This document shows, piece after piece, positions 1-11,296 of a stretch of DNA of 64,000 nt (position 1 is the stretch's first letter; each line of letters starts with the position of its first letter). A program made the translations under genes and the position numbers. Origin of the DNA: Madurella fahalii. Its lineage: Eukaryota > Ascomycota > Sordariomycetes > Sordariales. The notes beneath the pieces are model-generated. The model did not search any database. It was given only the letters and a program-made list of their open reading frames with translations, and was not told the origin of the DNA. Location: assembly GCA_029876055.1 (NCBI GenBank), contig CM056876.1, forward strand, positions 1,860,001 to 1,924,000, given 5' to 3'.

Positions 1-2521
1 CCCCCTCTTCACTGCTCTCGCTCTCCTCGTCGAGATCGACATCAACATCGCCGTCGACATCCGCACTTCCCGGACTCTGCACGCCGCTCGCCTCGGCACT
101 CCTCTGCAATCCCAGCCCAACGCCGAACCCACCACCACCCCCACTCCCACTCCCCATCGTCAACGTACCCAAGCTGTTCGCGCTCCCACCGCTCCCCCCA
201 AGCGCCAACATACTCTGCCTCCGCGCGGCATCAAAATCCACCGCGCTCCCGCTGCGGCTCAGCAGTGGCTTCTCGGGCAACTGCTTGAGCAAGCCCGTAG
301 AAATGTCCAGCATGCCCATGGCGAACTCGGTCAGGCCCTTGCCCCCGCCCGGCTTCGAGCTGACAGATAGCGTCCAGCGGTACTCGCCGAGCCGCCGGCG
401 GTACCAATCCGCCTCCTCACGGCCGGGTGAGGTGGCCCAGAGCAGGGACCCAAAGGTGCCGATCAGCGCAAAGTTCGTCTTGGACGCAAAGTACCAGAAC
501 GCGCGGAGGTGCGAGGGCGTAAGGCGGTTGACAAAGTCCATTGCCGAGATGAGCCGCGCCTTGGCCGCGCTCCGGCAGATGTGTTGGATGTACGGGTCGA
601 CGCCGCCGCCGGGATAGTTGTTGGTAAGAGCGGCTGGCGAGGGTGACGAGGATGATGCCGCGCCGGGGGATAACTGTTCGCTGGCTGCCGTGGACGCGTC
701 TATCGAGCGGATGATGCGCCGGTGGAGAGTGATCTCGGTGGCGAAATACGCGAGGTGGAGGTAGCCGATGCTGGAGAGGCGGTTGGGCGGCGACGGGCTG
801 GTGTGGAATGTGTTGTCCATGCGCACGACGGCCGGCAGCCCGCTGTACCACTCCTTGAGTTTGAGCTGGATCGGTTTGGCGAGCGATAGGATCAGCTGCG
901 TGCCCTGCGGTCCCGCATCGGCAGCAGTCCGCGAGGCCTGCAGAGTGTAGAAGGTCTCGAGAATCTCGGCGAGGATCTGCGACAGCTGAACCATCTGCCC
1001 GAACAGGACACGTCCGCGCTCAATCTCTATCTTCTCCTCGACGTCGTTTTCATCCCATTCCACGTCGGGGAAGTCGTTTGGATTCAACTGCTGAACGGCC
1101 CAATTGGAAGAGAAAATGTGCGAGGGCCGGCCGTGGACGAGAGCACCCCATTTGTCCTAGAAGCAGTGGTTAAGACGATGGGCACATGCCTTCCACCTGG
1201 GGAACCTACCTGCATATACAACGCCCAAGCCAGGCGCTTCCTCAACCCGCGTTCCCAGGGCGGAATCTTCCAGTTAGTACAGTCTAGGTGCAGACCGAGC
1301 TCCTGCGCGATGGCGACCAGCTGCGCTGTCGGAGCCCACTGGTCTCCCTCGGGCCGCTGCGACAAGAGAAGCCCGGCCTGTATTGTCGACAGTTTCGGCC
1401 GGTACATGGCATCTGCCAGCGTGGTCCGCACCAGCCTTTCGAGTTCGCGGACGTTCGGCCTCGGGAGACTGGCCAGTTCCTCCGAGTGGCCCCACCAGTT
1501 GATGGCCAAGATATAGACGGCTGCGAGGAGCGGGGGTGAGAACTCGCGGTGCGACCGTTCATATTTTTCGAGGAACACGCCTTTCTGGATGATGGGGAAG
1601 CCGGGATGCACGACCCGAAAGTATAGATCTATCAGCTTGCGGCCGTGAGGCGCCACCAGCCTCTCGATCTCGTCCGCGTCATCGATGATGTGGTCATATC
1701 CCGGAGTGTTGTGGTCAGGGAGCATGAGAAAGGTGTCATTGTCGCTGACCCTCCTGAGGGTCCCGCGCGCGAGGAGGCTCTCATCGTGCGGGTCAAACGA
1801 CGAGAGGTTGATCAGGGACGGCTCAAAGTCAGTGGTCGGTCCTATATACTGACTGTACCTGTCTGTCTGTAGGCCGAGGGTGCGTTTCAGTAGCGTCGGA
1901 CCGCCAAAGTTAGCCATGTCCTCAATCAAGGAGCTACTGGCCGTGGTGCACGGGGCGCTTGACTGTTGATGCCGCCGCCTCCTGTTATCAGACCGTCCGG
2001 GAGAACTGCACCGACCAATCAGATGTTAGGTAAATTTTGTGTCGACACTGCGCCTAGCCTCGGGGTGTGTTTAAACAGACAGGCAGGGGAATAGGGAGAT
2101 AATGAGACAGGAATGTGGGTGGGGTTGAGACATCTAACCCGAATTCGTAACAGGGCATCCCTCACCTTCTCTTGCTACAGCTACCCTCAACGTCACCGTT
2201 CAGCTTACGCTTCCGCGGCGGTGGGTTGTCGGACAGGGAACACTCCGTCCCCGTGACCAGGCACGCAACGCAACTCTCCTCGTCCTCGTTCATGACGCAA
2301 TCGCTTCGCCGGTGGAGACAGGCTTCACAAGGGGGTGCTGAGTGCCCGCTTACCGAGTCGGAGTCGGGTGAGTCGAAGCCGCTCCGAAGCCCGGGGTACG
2401 AATCAAGGTGTATGCTGCCCTGGCGGCTCGGGGGGAAGCGCGGCGGTTTTGGCGCAATGGCAATGGGAGCCGTCCTGGGGACGGCGCAGTGAGCGGACAT
2501 GGCGTAGGTAAAAAGCGGCAA
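1..2521 (-). CDS. tamA: TamA/Dal81-like Zn2Cys6 transcriptional coactivator, 3' end beyond window
   Basis: TamA/Dal81-type regulator of nitrogen-source genes (nuclear). Three exons read on the minus strand: 2521-2166, 2005-1210 and 1156-1, with introns 2165-2006 (160 nt) and 1209-1157 (53 nt); joins keep frame. About 769 residues are visible and the stop lies beyond base 1. An atypical zinc cluster is at residues 65-94 (Cys 65, 68, 75, 84, 87, 94; spacing CX2CX6CX8CX2CX6C), acidic where typical clusters are basic. The middle is the fungal-specific factor domain (FRVVHPGFPI, ILAINWWGHS, GLHLDCTNW). The visible C-terminal region is Ser/Gly-rich and turns acidic. In the Dal81/TamA family the zinc cluster is known to be dispensable and the protein works as a co-activator. 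The orthology call rests on the domain pattern and middle-region motifs as I recognise them; the exact start codon is not certain. Confidence 0.82.
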
Positions 2522-5453
2522 GGTCCGCGAACGGATCTAGGCAAAGCCCCCAACTCGAGGATGAGTGCAGTTCGGCAGGATGGCCGAGGATGCAACGTGG
2601 TGGAATGCTCTTCCTCCCTCCCACAGCGAGTGCCAAGTGCCGCGGCTTCCCAATGCCCTGGTCCGAGACACACACAGACGCCCTGCTCGCTTCCAACCGA
2701 GGCGGCTGACTCTCCAGATCGGAGATTTCCCTTCAACGCCGGCGCCACGGCAAGGTTAGGATGTGGTGGCCTGCTGCGATCTGCCCTTAACGGACCAAAC
2801 GGAGTATCCCCCGGGAGCTACAGAGATGACAGGGTCCACGGATGCCGCGCAAACAGACGGCAGTCCGGTTTGTCAGGCACCGCAAAGACTGCCGCGTCAG
2901 GGCAGATAAGGCAGGCCCGTAGATAAGGTTGCTTGACCGGCGCTCTCTGACCAGTCGCAGGGCTGCGCCGGAACTGCCTCTCACGATCCACGCACGGGCA
3001 CCCACGCCTGTCCGTCTCTAGCCAAGGTGGCACGGGGCGTGTAAGTGCTGTTTATCTTGGTATCGGTCCTTATCGTCGGTATCTGTCGCCAGTCGGAGGC
3101 CCTGATTGTCGGCTCGGAGGAGAGGGCGAACGGTACTGCGGCTGGGGTGTATGCGTCGAGCGAGATAACCAAAAAGGGGGGTACGGCCGACTGGCCGCGT
3201 GCGGACCAGAGCAGGAGCTGATAAGTGAGCAAGCGGTAACGTTATGCGGGCCCCGTAGATATGAGGGCGGACCAGATATGATGTGGCCGGATTGGCAGGA
3301 TGGATCTATGTGATGATCGAGGCAAGGATAAGATAAGCCAGGCTTATCTGCGTCATTTGCAGTAGCAGCAGACTCGCGTTTTCGAGGGATCTCGCATGAA
3401 TAACACCTGCTCGCTCTTGGGAAAGGCGTGGGTGTTGTTTTCTTCCGCTCTCTTCTTCTTCGTCTCTTATTCTCTTCGCCCTCCGTTCCAAAGCTCTGGA
3501 TGGGAAAAAGGAAGCCTGGGCCCAATTGACGAGTTTGGAAGGAGCTTTTAGCTGGAGAGGGTGAAGTCGGTGTGGTCCTGGCACTGACCGGTAATAATAA
3601 AGAAATGCAAGTGTCCCCTTTCGGAGGAGTAGTTCAGCGCGGACTCTCTCCAGAGGTCGGACGCAAAGGAGTAGGAGCGGTTGCTCGCCGCCGAGGGCAC
3701 GCCATTACAAGAGTATAGGGAGATACCAAGATTCTTGTGCCAGTTGCCGGTTTTCCTGCCAGCTTGGATTCCTCAGTCCCTCGTAAATCACTAACACTTG
3801 GCAGGTGTGCAGCACATCGCCAAGCAAGAACGGCGGGCAAAAGGCCAGCTTTTCGTGTCTCGCTCGCCCCGTGCTCTGACGCGGATGAAGCCGTAAAAGG
3901 CATGCAGAAACACATGCCCGCCCGATGATAGCAGCAGAGTTTGACCTTATCATGACGGTGATTTCAGTTGGAAATTCCTAATGCCAAAAGTCCGAGATAA
4001 CGGTTGCAGGTCGGGCGGTACCTGCAGCGACTTTGGCAGGCCCCTGGCGGTGTTCATTGCAGTAACAGAGTGCTAAGCTTTTCACAGCAGTCCATGTTTA
4101 GGCAGCAAGCTCGATAGGAGCGCCGAAAAGTCGCCCGGGGGTCGCCTCAAAGCGTTGCATGTGCCCCGCCGAAGCATCGTCCCGTCGATGCGGATGGGCG
4201 CCCGATTACCAAATAGAAAACGACTGGTTAGCCAGCTACCGCCCTTTCGGGAATACATTTAACGTAATGGCTCCCCCCTTTGCCGAGTCAGAATGCGTCA
4301 ACGACGTCGGATCGGATCAGAAAGCGCTGCCCAGCGTCACAAGCCTGGCGCCCTTGCTTTTATCCTTCTGTCAGAGTCGCATGTTTTGCGTCCCCGTTGG
4401 CCGGATTCTTTGCAAAACATGTACGATGAACGAGCCTGCCGGAACCTCGTACCCAGGGGCCGATTGGTGAGCGCGCCCAGATCCGCTAGTGCGATGGGCC
4501 ATGCACGGCAGCGGAAAACACGGCGTTGAAACGATTGAGCCCAGCTCTGCGGCTCCGAGTTTTTATCGTTCTGGTCCGTCATCGCCGGATGGCCGGCAGG
4601 TAAGGTAGGTAAATGTAGTAGTACATAGTAGGGAAAAGGTGATAGGGAGGTTAGGCCGAGAGAGCGGGGTGCTTCTTCGAAAGTACAATTGCATGCATTT
4701 GCGTCTAGAAGCCTGTGTGGGCTGACCAGCTCTGTCTTGCCTGCCGCGAATCGCCCAACAGCCTATCACGGCAAAGACACGAGAGCTTCAAGGATTTCAG
4801 ATCGAAGAAGATGGCTGCAGGTAACACACGACTGGCCTCCATTTAAAGCTCTCGTGTGGGAGTGGGCGCGTGAGGGTCTTCCGGAGACAGTTTAGGGAAC
4901 GCCTTGCTCCTCCAACACCCCACTCCCCAGGTCCCTGAAACTGTGGAGGAGACTTCAAGGGTCCCCTGCGCCTGCGTTCCACAGCTCCTTCGGCGCGGGG
5001 GTGCCAACCAGCCATCGTTACATCACCTGTCCAACTTCGGCCAATCTGCATATGCCAGAGAGTAAGCGGCGAGTTGATTTGCCGGAGTCATTCATCATCC
5101 AAGCGACCCGGAAAGGATACCCGGCTCTTTTGAGACCCAAGGTAGTTGAATTAACATACACTTACTTCATCAGCTCCTGCAGAACTCACGGGAGAGAATA
5201 GAATTCTCTGTAGGAAACACGTCCATTTAGTGGGATCTCAGTTTCTTTGGCCTCAGCTGCATGATGCAATCCCAGTGATACCACGGGGTTTGCCGGGGGG
5301 AGCGGACCACGCCGGAAGGGCGGCCGGGAGCCGGAGCGGGCCGGCCATTGGCTGCAATGCCCCAAGAAAGATGCACTTGTGCCCGGTTTAAGTTGTCGTC
5401 GAAGAGGTTTTCGTCCATCAGTCTAACAGCTTGCTGATCATACACTTTAACCC
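2522..5453. other. Intergenic, upstream of the TamA-like gene
   Basis: About 2.9 kb between the start of the TamA-like gene and the stop of the GNAT gene, both on the minus strand, so it is probably the long promoter and leader of the TamA-like gene. Open frames here are short, overlap on both strands and match no family I recognise. I see no tRNA, mobile element or strong repeat. Confidence 0.6.
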
Positions 5454-6382
5454 TCACACTTCGAACCTGTCGGTTTGACACCTAGAGACACCGGCTTGTT
5501 GCTCCTTGGGCGCGGGATACCAAGTCATACACAACTCCCGATAGACAACGTCGCCTTGACCTGCCAAACCGTATCTCGGAACCCTCATCTCAAAAGAATC
5601 GATGCCTCGAAACCCAAGCTTCTCATACATGGGGACCGCGACTTCGGTGCACTCCAGGTAAACCGGCAATCCATCCGCGTCTGCCATTTCAAGCACTTTC
5701 CGGGCTAGCAGGGAACCGGTTCCCCGACCTTGAAGAAGCGGATCGACACAGACGAAGCTCAAGCCTAGATGGGGAACAAGTTAGCCTTCTACCCACAATT
5801 TCCAGAAACACTAGACAGGGCCGTCAGGGGAAACGGCGATTGCTCGGCCAGGTGACAGCCAATCCCCACCGGCTCAGACCGTCCAATCGTGGGCCCGGCC
5901 GGATGGACTGCATCTCATTTGGTTTGCCTCCAAATATCCCAGAGTTCCTGAGGGCCCGGCGGAAATAGAGACTTTTGAGATCACCTACAGTAACAGGGAT
6001 TGTCACAGAACGATCTTCTCTTGGCCTCGGCGGCACGCGACGAATACTCGTCTAGGAACTCGCGCCGACATCCCTCCAAGTTTCGCAGGCTGCCACTTTC
6101 GAGCTTGACATGCTCCGGATGCGACGGCGAGTCCCACCTGACAAAGCCGGCGATCGTTCCAGCCTCGGGATCTCGCGCGACCAGGAATCCGCTGGTGGGG
6201 TTCCGCAGCCGGTCGGCCGTGTCTGCTTCCAAGAAGCGTTGGAGCGCCACTAGGCTGTCGGAAGTGGGGAATTGCGCATGCAACAACGGATTGGAATCCA
6301 TCGCCGCGACGTGGATCTCAGCGATGCGGGAAGCATCGGCTTCCAGGGGTCGGGCGACCACGTACGTGTAGTTCCGAGCCAT
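5454..6382 (-). CDS. GNAT-family N-acetyltransferase
   Basis: Predicted acetyl-CoA dependent N-acetyltransferase; substrate unknown. Two exons: 6382-5989 and 5764-5454, joined across a 224-nt intron (5988-5765; donor GTAGGT, acceptor CTAG), giving 234 residues, normal for a fungal single-domain GNAT. The N-terminal part has the usual opening (VVARPLEADASRIAEIH). After the intron come motif A with the acetyl-CoA loop QGRGTG (about residues 143-148), the helix ending ADADGLPVYLE, and the motif B strand MYEKLGF. The start at 6382 is chosen because it puts the GNAT core near the N-terminus; in-frame ATGs at 6397 and 6436 are alternatives. The last 20 residues after WYPAP look poorly conserved. 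Family call is firm, function is not. Confidence 0.85.
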
Positions 6383-6515
6383 TGGGACATGCGGCATCTG
6401 ATGTGGTGAAACGGGCAGGGCTAGCTTGGGCCGCAACGAGGGCCGAACCTTAGGTGGCTAACCGCGCAGGGAAATCATGTGACACATGTCGCGCATGAGC
6501 ATGGCTTGTACCAAG

Positions 6516-7798
6516 CTATCGACAGGCAGCCGGGAACTGACCCCCGAATGCTTCGTTTTCCAACGAATCTTTCAGCATCCGGTACGGTGGTCCCACCCAT
6601 GCTTCCCACTCCCCGCCCCGAAAGTGATCAACAAGCAACGTCAGGAGGAACTGGCCCGCACCGCCGACCATCCACACATCGCGGCAGTAATGGAGCGCCA
6701 GGAAATAGTACGCAAGGACTGCCAGCGCCTCGGGCCGGCCCCTCTCTAGCATCCCTACAAATGGCTCAGAAATCAAGGCGGCCCAGGAGCCGAGGATATA
6801 TGCTCTGCGCTTTAGGCTGTGTCGGGCCTCGAGCACCGCCTGCACAAGGTCAATGGCTTTTTGAGTCGTCGCAAGCTCGTTGGGGTCTAAACTGGAAGAC
6901 TCAATTCTTCTCCGGATATCGTCACATTCTTGCCCCTCAAGCTTCATTCGGAAACGCCGTGGCCATAACTCGTCGAAGATCACTCTTAGCTCTGTATCTC
7001 GGAGCCCGTCCCAATGGCCTGCCATGACAGTGTGCATGCCGCGATGGAGACGTAGGTACGCCTGGTACCGGGCTATGGCCGAATCGAAGTCGCCGTCTCG
7101 GTGGGATAGGAAATCGCAGAGGGCATGGAACCCCAACAGGCATGAGAAGATGAAGACGGGGATCCGTTTCTCAATTGAGTCGCCAAAGAAACTGACGTCG
7201 ATGCTGTTAAAAAGGGACAGTGCGCGCGTCTGGAGCTGGATCGCCAGGTTGTGGTAGAAAGGTTGCTGGCCGGGCCGGATAACACTGAGATGATGCGCCG
7301 AGAGTGCGAGGACCGAATGCATGACGTAGGGCTCGCGGAGGGCCGTCGCCATGATGATATGCTTAAGGCAATCGTCCAGCAACGGGTATATCCCCCCGTC
7401 GTCGGACACGTAATGGTAAAGAAGCTCCATGTGGACCATATCAACTGCGAGATGCGGTTCATCAACCGGGGGGTGGTGCACCTCGGGGAATGCTGCGGGG
7501 GTGGGGTTGGAAGTAGATCCGGGAGACGAGATCTGCGAGCCGGTGGAGTAATCTGACGGTGGCTTCCGGGGCTCATTCCAAGGAATCGAGTACTGGCAGT
7601 CTCGTTCCCCGGTGGTGCAGTTGATGCACTGTGGGCGGGTCTCGTCACACTGCGGAGTCAGCTTTTCTAGGTGTGGCCACATGGGAGAGTGTCACTGTCT
7701 CCTACTTTGATATGGCGACGCTTGCACTCAAGACATCCCCTCCGGGATTTCTTGTGACTTCTGCGCATCATGTTTGGAGGAGCTGGCATAGTGTCCAT
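6516..7798 (-). CDS. Zn2Cys6 transcription factor (Upc2-like class)
   Basis: Fungal DNA-binding regulator, 408 residues from two exons: 7798-7706 and 7649-6516, intron 7705-7650 (56 nt). The intron splits the zinc cluster exactly before its third cysteine, so neither exon alone looks complete. Joined, the cluster is Cys 22, 25, 32, 39, 42, 49 (CX2CX6CX6CX2CX6C) preceded by the basic RRSHKKSRRG stretch. The rest is a helical domain with LLYHYV, LALSAHHLSV and LLGFHALCDF, the layout seen in the sterol-uptake-control (Upc2-like) class of short C6 factors. The start is the most upstream in-frame ATG found (MDTMPAPPNMM). The target is unknown; ERG27 lies two genes away, which makes a sterol link a guess worth testing, not a conclusion. 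Confidence 0.85.
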
Positions 7799-8140
7799 TA
7801 TCGATCTCGGCAAGCTTGTCGTGGAAGCTTCCTTGGGGCAAATCGGTAATGGAGGACAAAAGAATTATACGTATCCGCGGGTTCGAGAGAGGCTGGCGAA
7901 CACCGTGGCGCTACGTCGTCGCAATTCTCGTCATTACGCGTCAGGGGGTCTCAGCCACACGCGGGTCTCACCCGATGATCCGTGCCGCCAAGCCGGGGCC
8001 GGACTCCATTCGGGACGGAAGCCGACCGGTGGCCTTTTGCCGGGGATTGCTGGGTCCTCGACGAGGGAGCTTCCAGCAGTCGGCGGACGTAAAACTCTGT
8101 TCTTGATTTCCTATCTTCAAGGCACTTAACATTTTGCTGG
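7799..8140. other. Short intergenic, promoter of the Zn2Cys6 factor
   Basis: About 340 bases between the start of the Zn2Cys6 factor and the stop of the next minus-strand gene. No further gene, repeat or clear control element is visible. Confidence 0.5.
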
Positions 8141-9226
8141 TCATGTCAATTGAGTATCGTCCGCAGGTGGTCTGTCCCAGCGAGCTCTGGGGCTCGTCTT
8201 GGATTCGGCGTGACTTCCCTGTCCGACAAAGTTGAGCACCCAATCTCGAACCCGTTGCGTCTTTTCTAGCTGCGGATGGGTGCTATTATTGGATGCGAGG
8301 TCGGCAGTGCTGTAATACCCACCCGTGTCTCCAGCGTCCAACCTCATTCGATACAGCAGGTATACTTTTGTGAGTTCCTTTCGCAGACTGGACCCGTACA
8401 CCTTCTTGGTGAAGACGTTGAGAGCCACATTCTGCATTAGGAGAATGTCCTGGGGCCGCAGCCCTGCGAGAGGGCTCTCGGCCAGGCTGTCAGACGGCAG
8501 CCAATATGTTATGGCGAAACCAGCCCTGGTCTCATCGCCAACAAGGACTTCGACGAGGTGTCTCGTGGCGCCCCACCGGGTCTTGACCATGCGCGGTTGC
8601 GAGATGGAGATGATTCCCACAATCAGATTGCAGGTCATGGTCTGTGGTAAAATTTTGAGGAGGTATGCTGCAGAAGGAATACTCTCAAGATCAGTGAGAA
8701 TGTCGCTGCCCCTGAACTGCAATGGGCCTCGGAGAGATTGGGCCTGACTGCCATCACGGCTGAGAAAGGAGGTCGAGCCGTCGCTGATAAACGAGGTGAC
8801 CTGACTGCCCGGACAAGAGATGAGCTGGGACGAGGGCAAATCCTGGTAGACGGCTATAGAATGCTCGTAGAACTGCGACAGTACGGCACTGTGCTCATCG
8901 TTGTCACCCTCCCAAGCGAAGGAGATAGACGCCGTGGTGAGAAACTCTGTGCTCGCCCCAGTGGCCGAACCGCGCGGCAGGTAGTCGAACTCGAAGGCAT
9001 ACTGGTGCGAGAAACCAATTGGAATCCTCGTCTGGTCCAACGAGAGTGACCGCCAAGCTGCATGCTCGGATGCGGAGGACTCTGCGAGAGAGGCGCGGTT
9101 GCCTGTGTTGCTATTGTCGAGGAATCGAGCGATGGTGTCGTGAAAGCCCGAGAGCAGCTCTGTGGAGGCCCAATCGATCACACTGCTCTCGGGAGCTCCA
9201 GCGAGTATCAGGACTTTGTTGACCAT
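8141..9226 (-). CDS. Unrecognised 361-aa protein, possible OB-fold
   Basis: Single-exon gene encoding 361 residues with no signal peptide or membrane segment. I do not recognise a named family. The first 180 residues are mixed and Ser-rich. Residues about 190-300 look like a compact beta-rich domain: alternating hydrophobic strands (NLIVGIISIS, HLVEVLVGDETRAGFAITYWL), a turn with the LRPQDILLMQNVAL pattern, and a basic stretch (FTKKVYGSSLRKELTKVYLLYR). That order resembles nucleic-acid-binding OB-folds, in which a strand-strand pair is followed by a 'puts it on the quality of being open' loop; this is inference from pattern only. It is divergent from ERG27 with 347 bases between the two starts. 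The long GC-rich open frame with no intron and a plausible protein makes it a real gene. Confidence 0.7.
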   Translation of the reverse strand: MVNKVLILAGAPESSVIDWASTELLSGFHDTIARFLDNSNTGNRASLAESSASEHAAWRSLSLDQTRIPIGFSHQYAFEFDYLPRGSATGASTEFLTTASISFAWEGDNDEHSAVLSQFYEHSIAVYQDLPSSQLISCPGSQVTSFISDGSTSFLSRDGSQAQSLRGPLQFRGSDILTDLESIPSAAYLLKILPQTMTCNLIVGIISISQPRMVKTRWGATRHLVEVLVGDETRAGFAITYWLPSDSLAESPLAGLRPQDILLMQNVALNVFTKKVYGSSLRKELTKVYLLYRMRLDAGDTGGYYSTADLASNNSTHPQLEKTQRVRDWVLNFVGQGSHAESKTSPRARWDRPPADDTQLT

Positions 9227-9573
9227 GCTGCCGAATCCACCAGTTCTCTTGTTGGGATAGGATTTGGAACCAGGCAGGGATTTGGAAGAGGAAAGCTAGG
9301 GCCCTGTCCCCAGGTATGCAAGGCGAGCAGTGGGGCGAGCCTCTAGCGCAGGGCGGCGGGAAGAGACATGCCCCACATGCAGTTCACTTGTCCAATAGAC
9401 ATTTTTGCAGTGGCGACCTCGACCGCCATCCGAACTCTGCTGTCAAGAAGTCCAGAGTCGCCGGTAACTGCCATCAGCTAGTTCAAGCTCAATTATACGG
9501 TATAGCGATCCGGTATCGAGTTGGCATCTTGATCGAGCAATCTTGGACACCAGAATCGGACATCTCCGCCACT
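9227..9573. promoter_or_regulatory. Shared divergent promoter of ERG27 and the 361-aa gene
   Basis: 347 bases separate two start codons on opposite strands, so control elements for both genes should lie here. A CCAAT pentamer is present on the plus strand at 9392-9396, about 180 bases upstream of the ERG27 ATG, a usual position for the CCAAT-binding (HAP) complex. No TATA box is obvious. Confidence 0.5.
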
Positions 9574-11057
9574 ATGGCTCCAGCACCGTGGGAAAGGCTC
9601 CCAAGCCGTGACACCATGTTCGTGTTGGTGACTGGTGGTAACAGGTACGTGCCGCCCTGAGAAAATCACCCTTCATCTGCTCTGACGTCAAGCGCTACAG
9701 CGGAATTGGTTTTGGCATCGGCGAACGGCTCATTGACGAATACCTCACGACACGATCCCTGTCGTCGCATCTGGTTGTGATACCCACCACGCGGAGTACC
9801 AAGAAGTCTCAGGACACGATCGATGCCCTCCGCAAACACGCGAAACAGTTCGCTGCGACATCCAAAATCCTCCGGTCACGCGCTGGGCCCGACTACGATC
9901 CGAAGCAAACTACTCGGCGAGTCCATATCCTCAGCGTCCAGGTCGACCTGTGCAACCTGCCCACCATCCGCCGCGCAGCGAATCAGCTCCTCTTTGGCAC
10001 CGTCACCAGCCTCAGCAACGATGACAGCTTCGAATCGCTGGTCGATGTCAAAATTCCACGCCTGGATTCCGTCATCTTCAACGCTGGTATAGGAGGGTGG
10101 GACGGCCTCGATTGGTCCAAGGTCTTCCACAACATCTTCACCAAAGGTCTCGTCAGCGCTACAACTTGGCCCACCTTCAAGGGCGCTACCGGGGGGCACC
10201 TCATCGACCCCATCAAAGGCACAAAGGGAAACGGCTCGCCGCAGATGGGAGAGGTCTTCTGCGCCAACGTATTCGGGCACTACATCTTTGCGCAGCGGCT
10301 GGTACCGCTGCTCACGCGCCCCGCTAGCAGCACCCTCCCGCCAGGCCGCATCATTTGGGAGACGAGCGTCGAGCCGGACTGGCCGTGTCTGTCACTGGAT
10401 GATTTCCAGGCCATCAAGACCAAAGCCGCCTACGAGTCCACCAAACGACTGACGGATGTCTTGGCTCTGACATCGACCCTCCCAGCCTCTAGACCATTTG
10501 TTGACCGCTACCTCAGCATCAGCCCCCTTAACAAGGACAAGGACCAGTCAAACGGCAAGTCGCAGCCCCCTACGCCGCCCAAAATCTACCTCGTCCACCC
10601 GGGCGTCGTCCAGACGACTCTTTTCCCGCTCAACGCCTTCATGCACTTCTGGTACACCATCGTCCTGTACATTGCCCGCTGGTTGGGCTCCCCGTGGCAT
10701 CCAATCACGGGGTACAACGGGGCGTGCGCACCGGTGTGGATGGCGTTGCAGGATCAGGCGTGGCTGGACGCGGCGCACGCCGAGCGTGTCAAGTGGGGGA
10801 CCAGCACCAACATCATGGGAGAGTGCCGTGTGAAGAAGACGGAGGTGGACGGCTGGGGTTGGGAGGGCAAGGTGGAGGAGATGCTCGCGTTGAAGCAGCA
10901 AGGCAAGCTCTCCGGGCGAAAAGGGGACGCGGTGGATGTGACTGAGGAGAGGCTGGCCGAGTTCCAGGCGCTAGGGGCCACGTGCTGGCGGAAGATGGAG
11001 GAACTGAGGGAAGAGTGGGAGGCAAGGGTCGATGCCGTGGAGGCTGGGCGGTCATGA
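9574..11057 (+). CDS. ERG27: 3-keto-steroid reductase of ergosterol synthesis
   Basis: Short-chain dehydrogenase/reductase that reduces the C3 ketone during C4-demethylation of ergosterol precursors at the ER, working with the Erg25-Erg26-Erg28 complex. Two exons: 9574-9644 and 9701-11057; the 56-nt intron (GTACGT...CTACAG) falls inside the nucleotide-binding loop, and joining gives TGGNSGIGFGIG at residues 20-31 (TGX3GXG). The NAG motif is at about residue 151 and the catalytic YESTK (Tyr 268, Lys 272) follows. The NSGIG loop and the long C-terminal region with KIYLVHPGVV and a hydrophobic segment (FWYTIVLYIARWLG) are typical of fungal Erg27. Total 475 residues, longer than the yeast enzyme but usual in filamentous fungi. 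Start chosen because it lies in frame just before the Rossmann strand. Confident. Confidence 0.93.
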
Positions 11058-11186
11058 AGACGAAATAACGCATATACTATTGCTAATCGTAATTTCAAAG
11101 GCTGCCGCTACATGTGGCTGGCCTAAATACTCATAGATGGTGGAGGATCGGGGTATCTGCGCAAAGTCGGTCCTCCCCAAGCACCC

Positions 11187-11192
11187 AATAAA
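11187..11192 (+). terminator. Candidate polyadenylation signal of ERG27
   Basis: AATAAA 130 bases downstream of the ERG27 stop codon, in the 239-base gap before the convergent transporter gene. Position fits a fungal 3' end; not proven. Confidence 0.4.
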
Positions 11193-11296
11193 CATTAATG
11201 CCCTCCATATATACAAACTCGAGATAAACAATCAAGACCATCCTCATAACAACTCCAACCATGGCCCAAATCATCAGTCATACCCAACTCAGGGAC

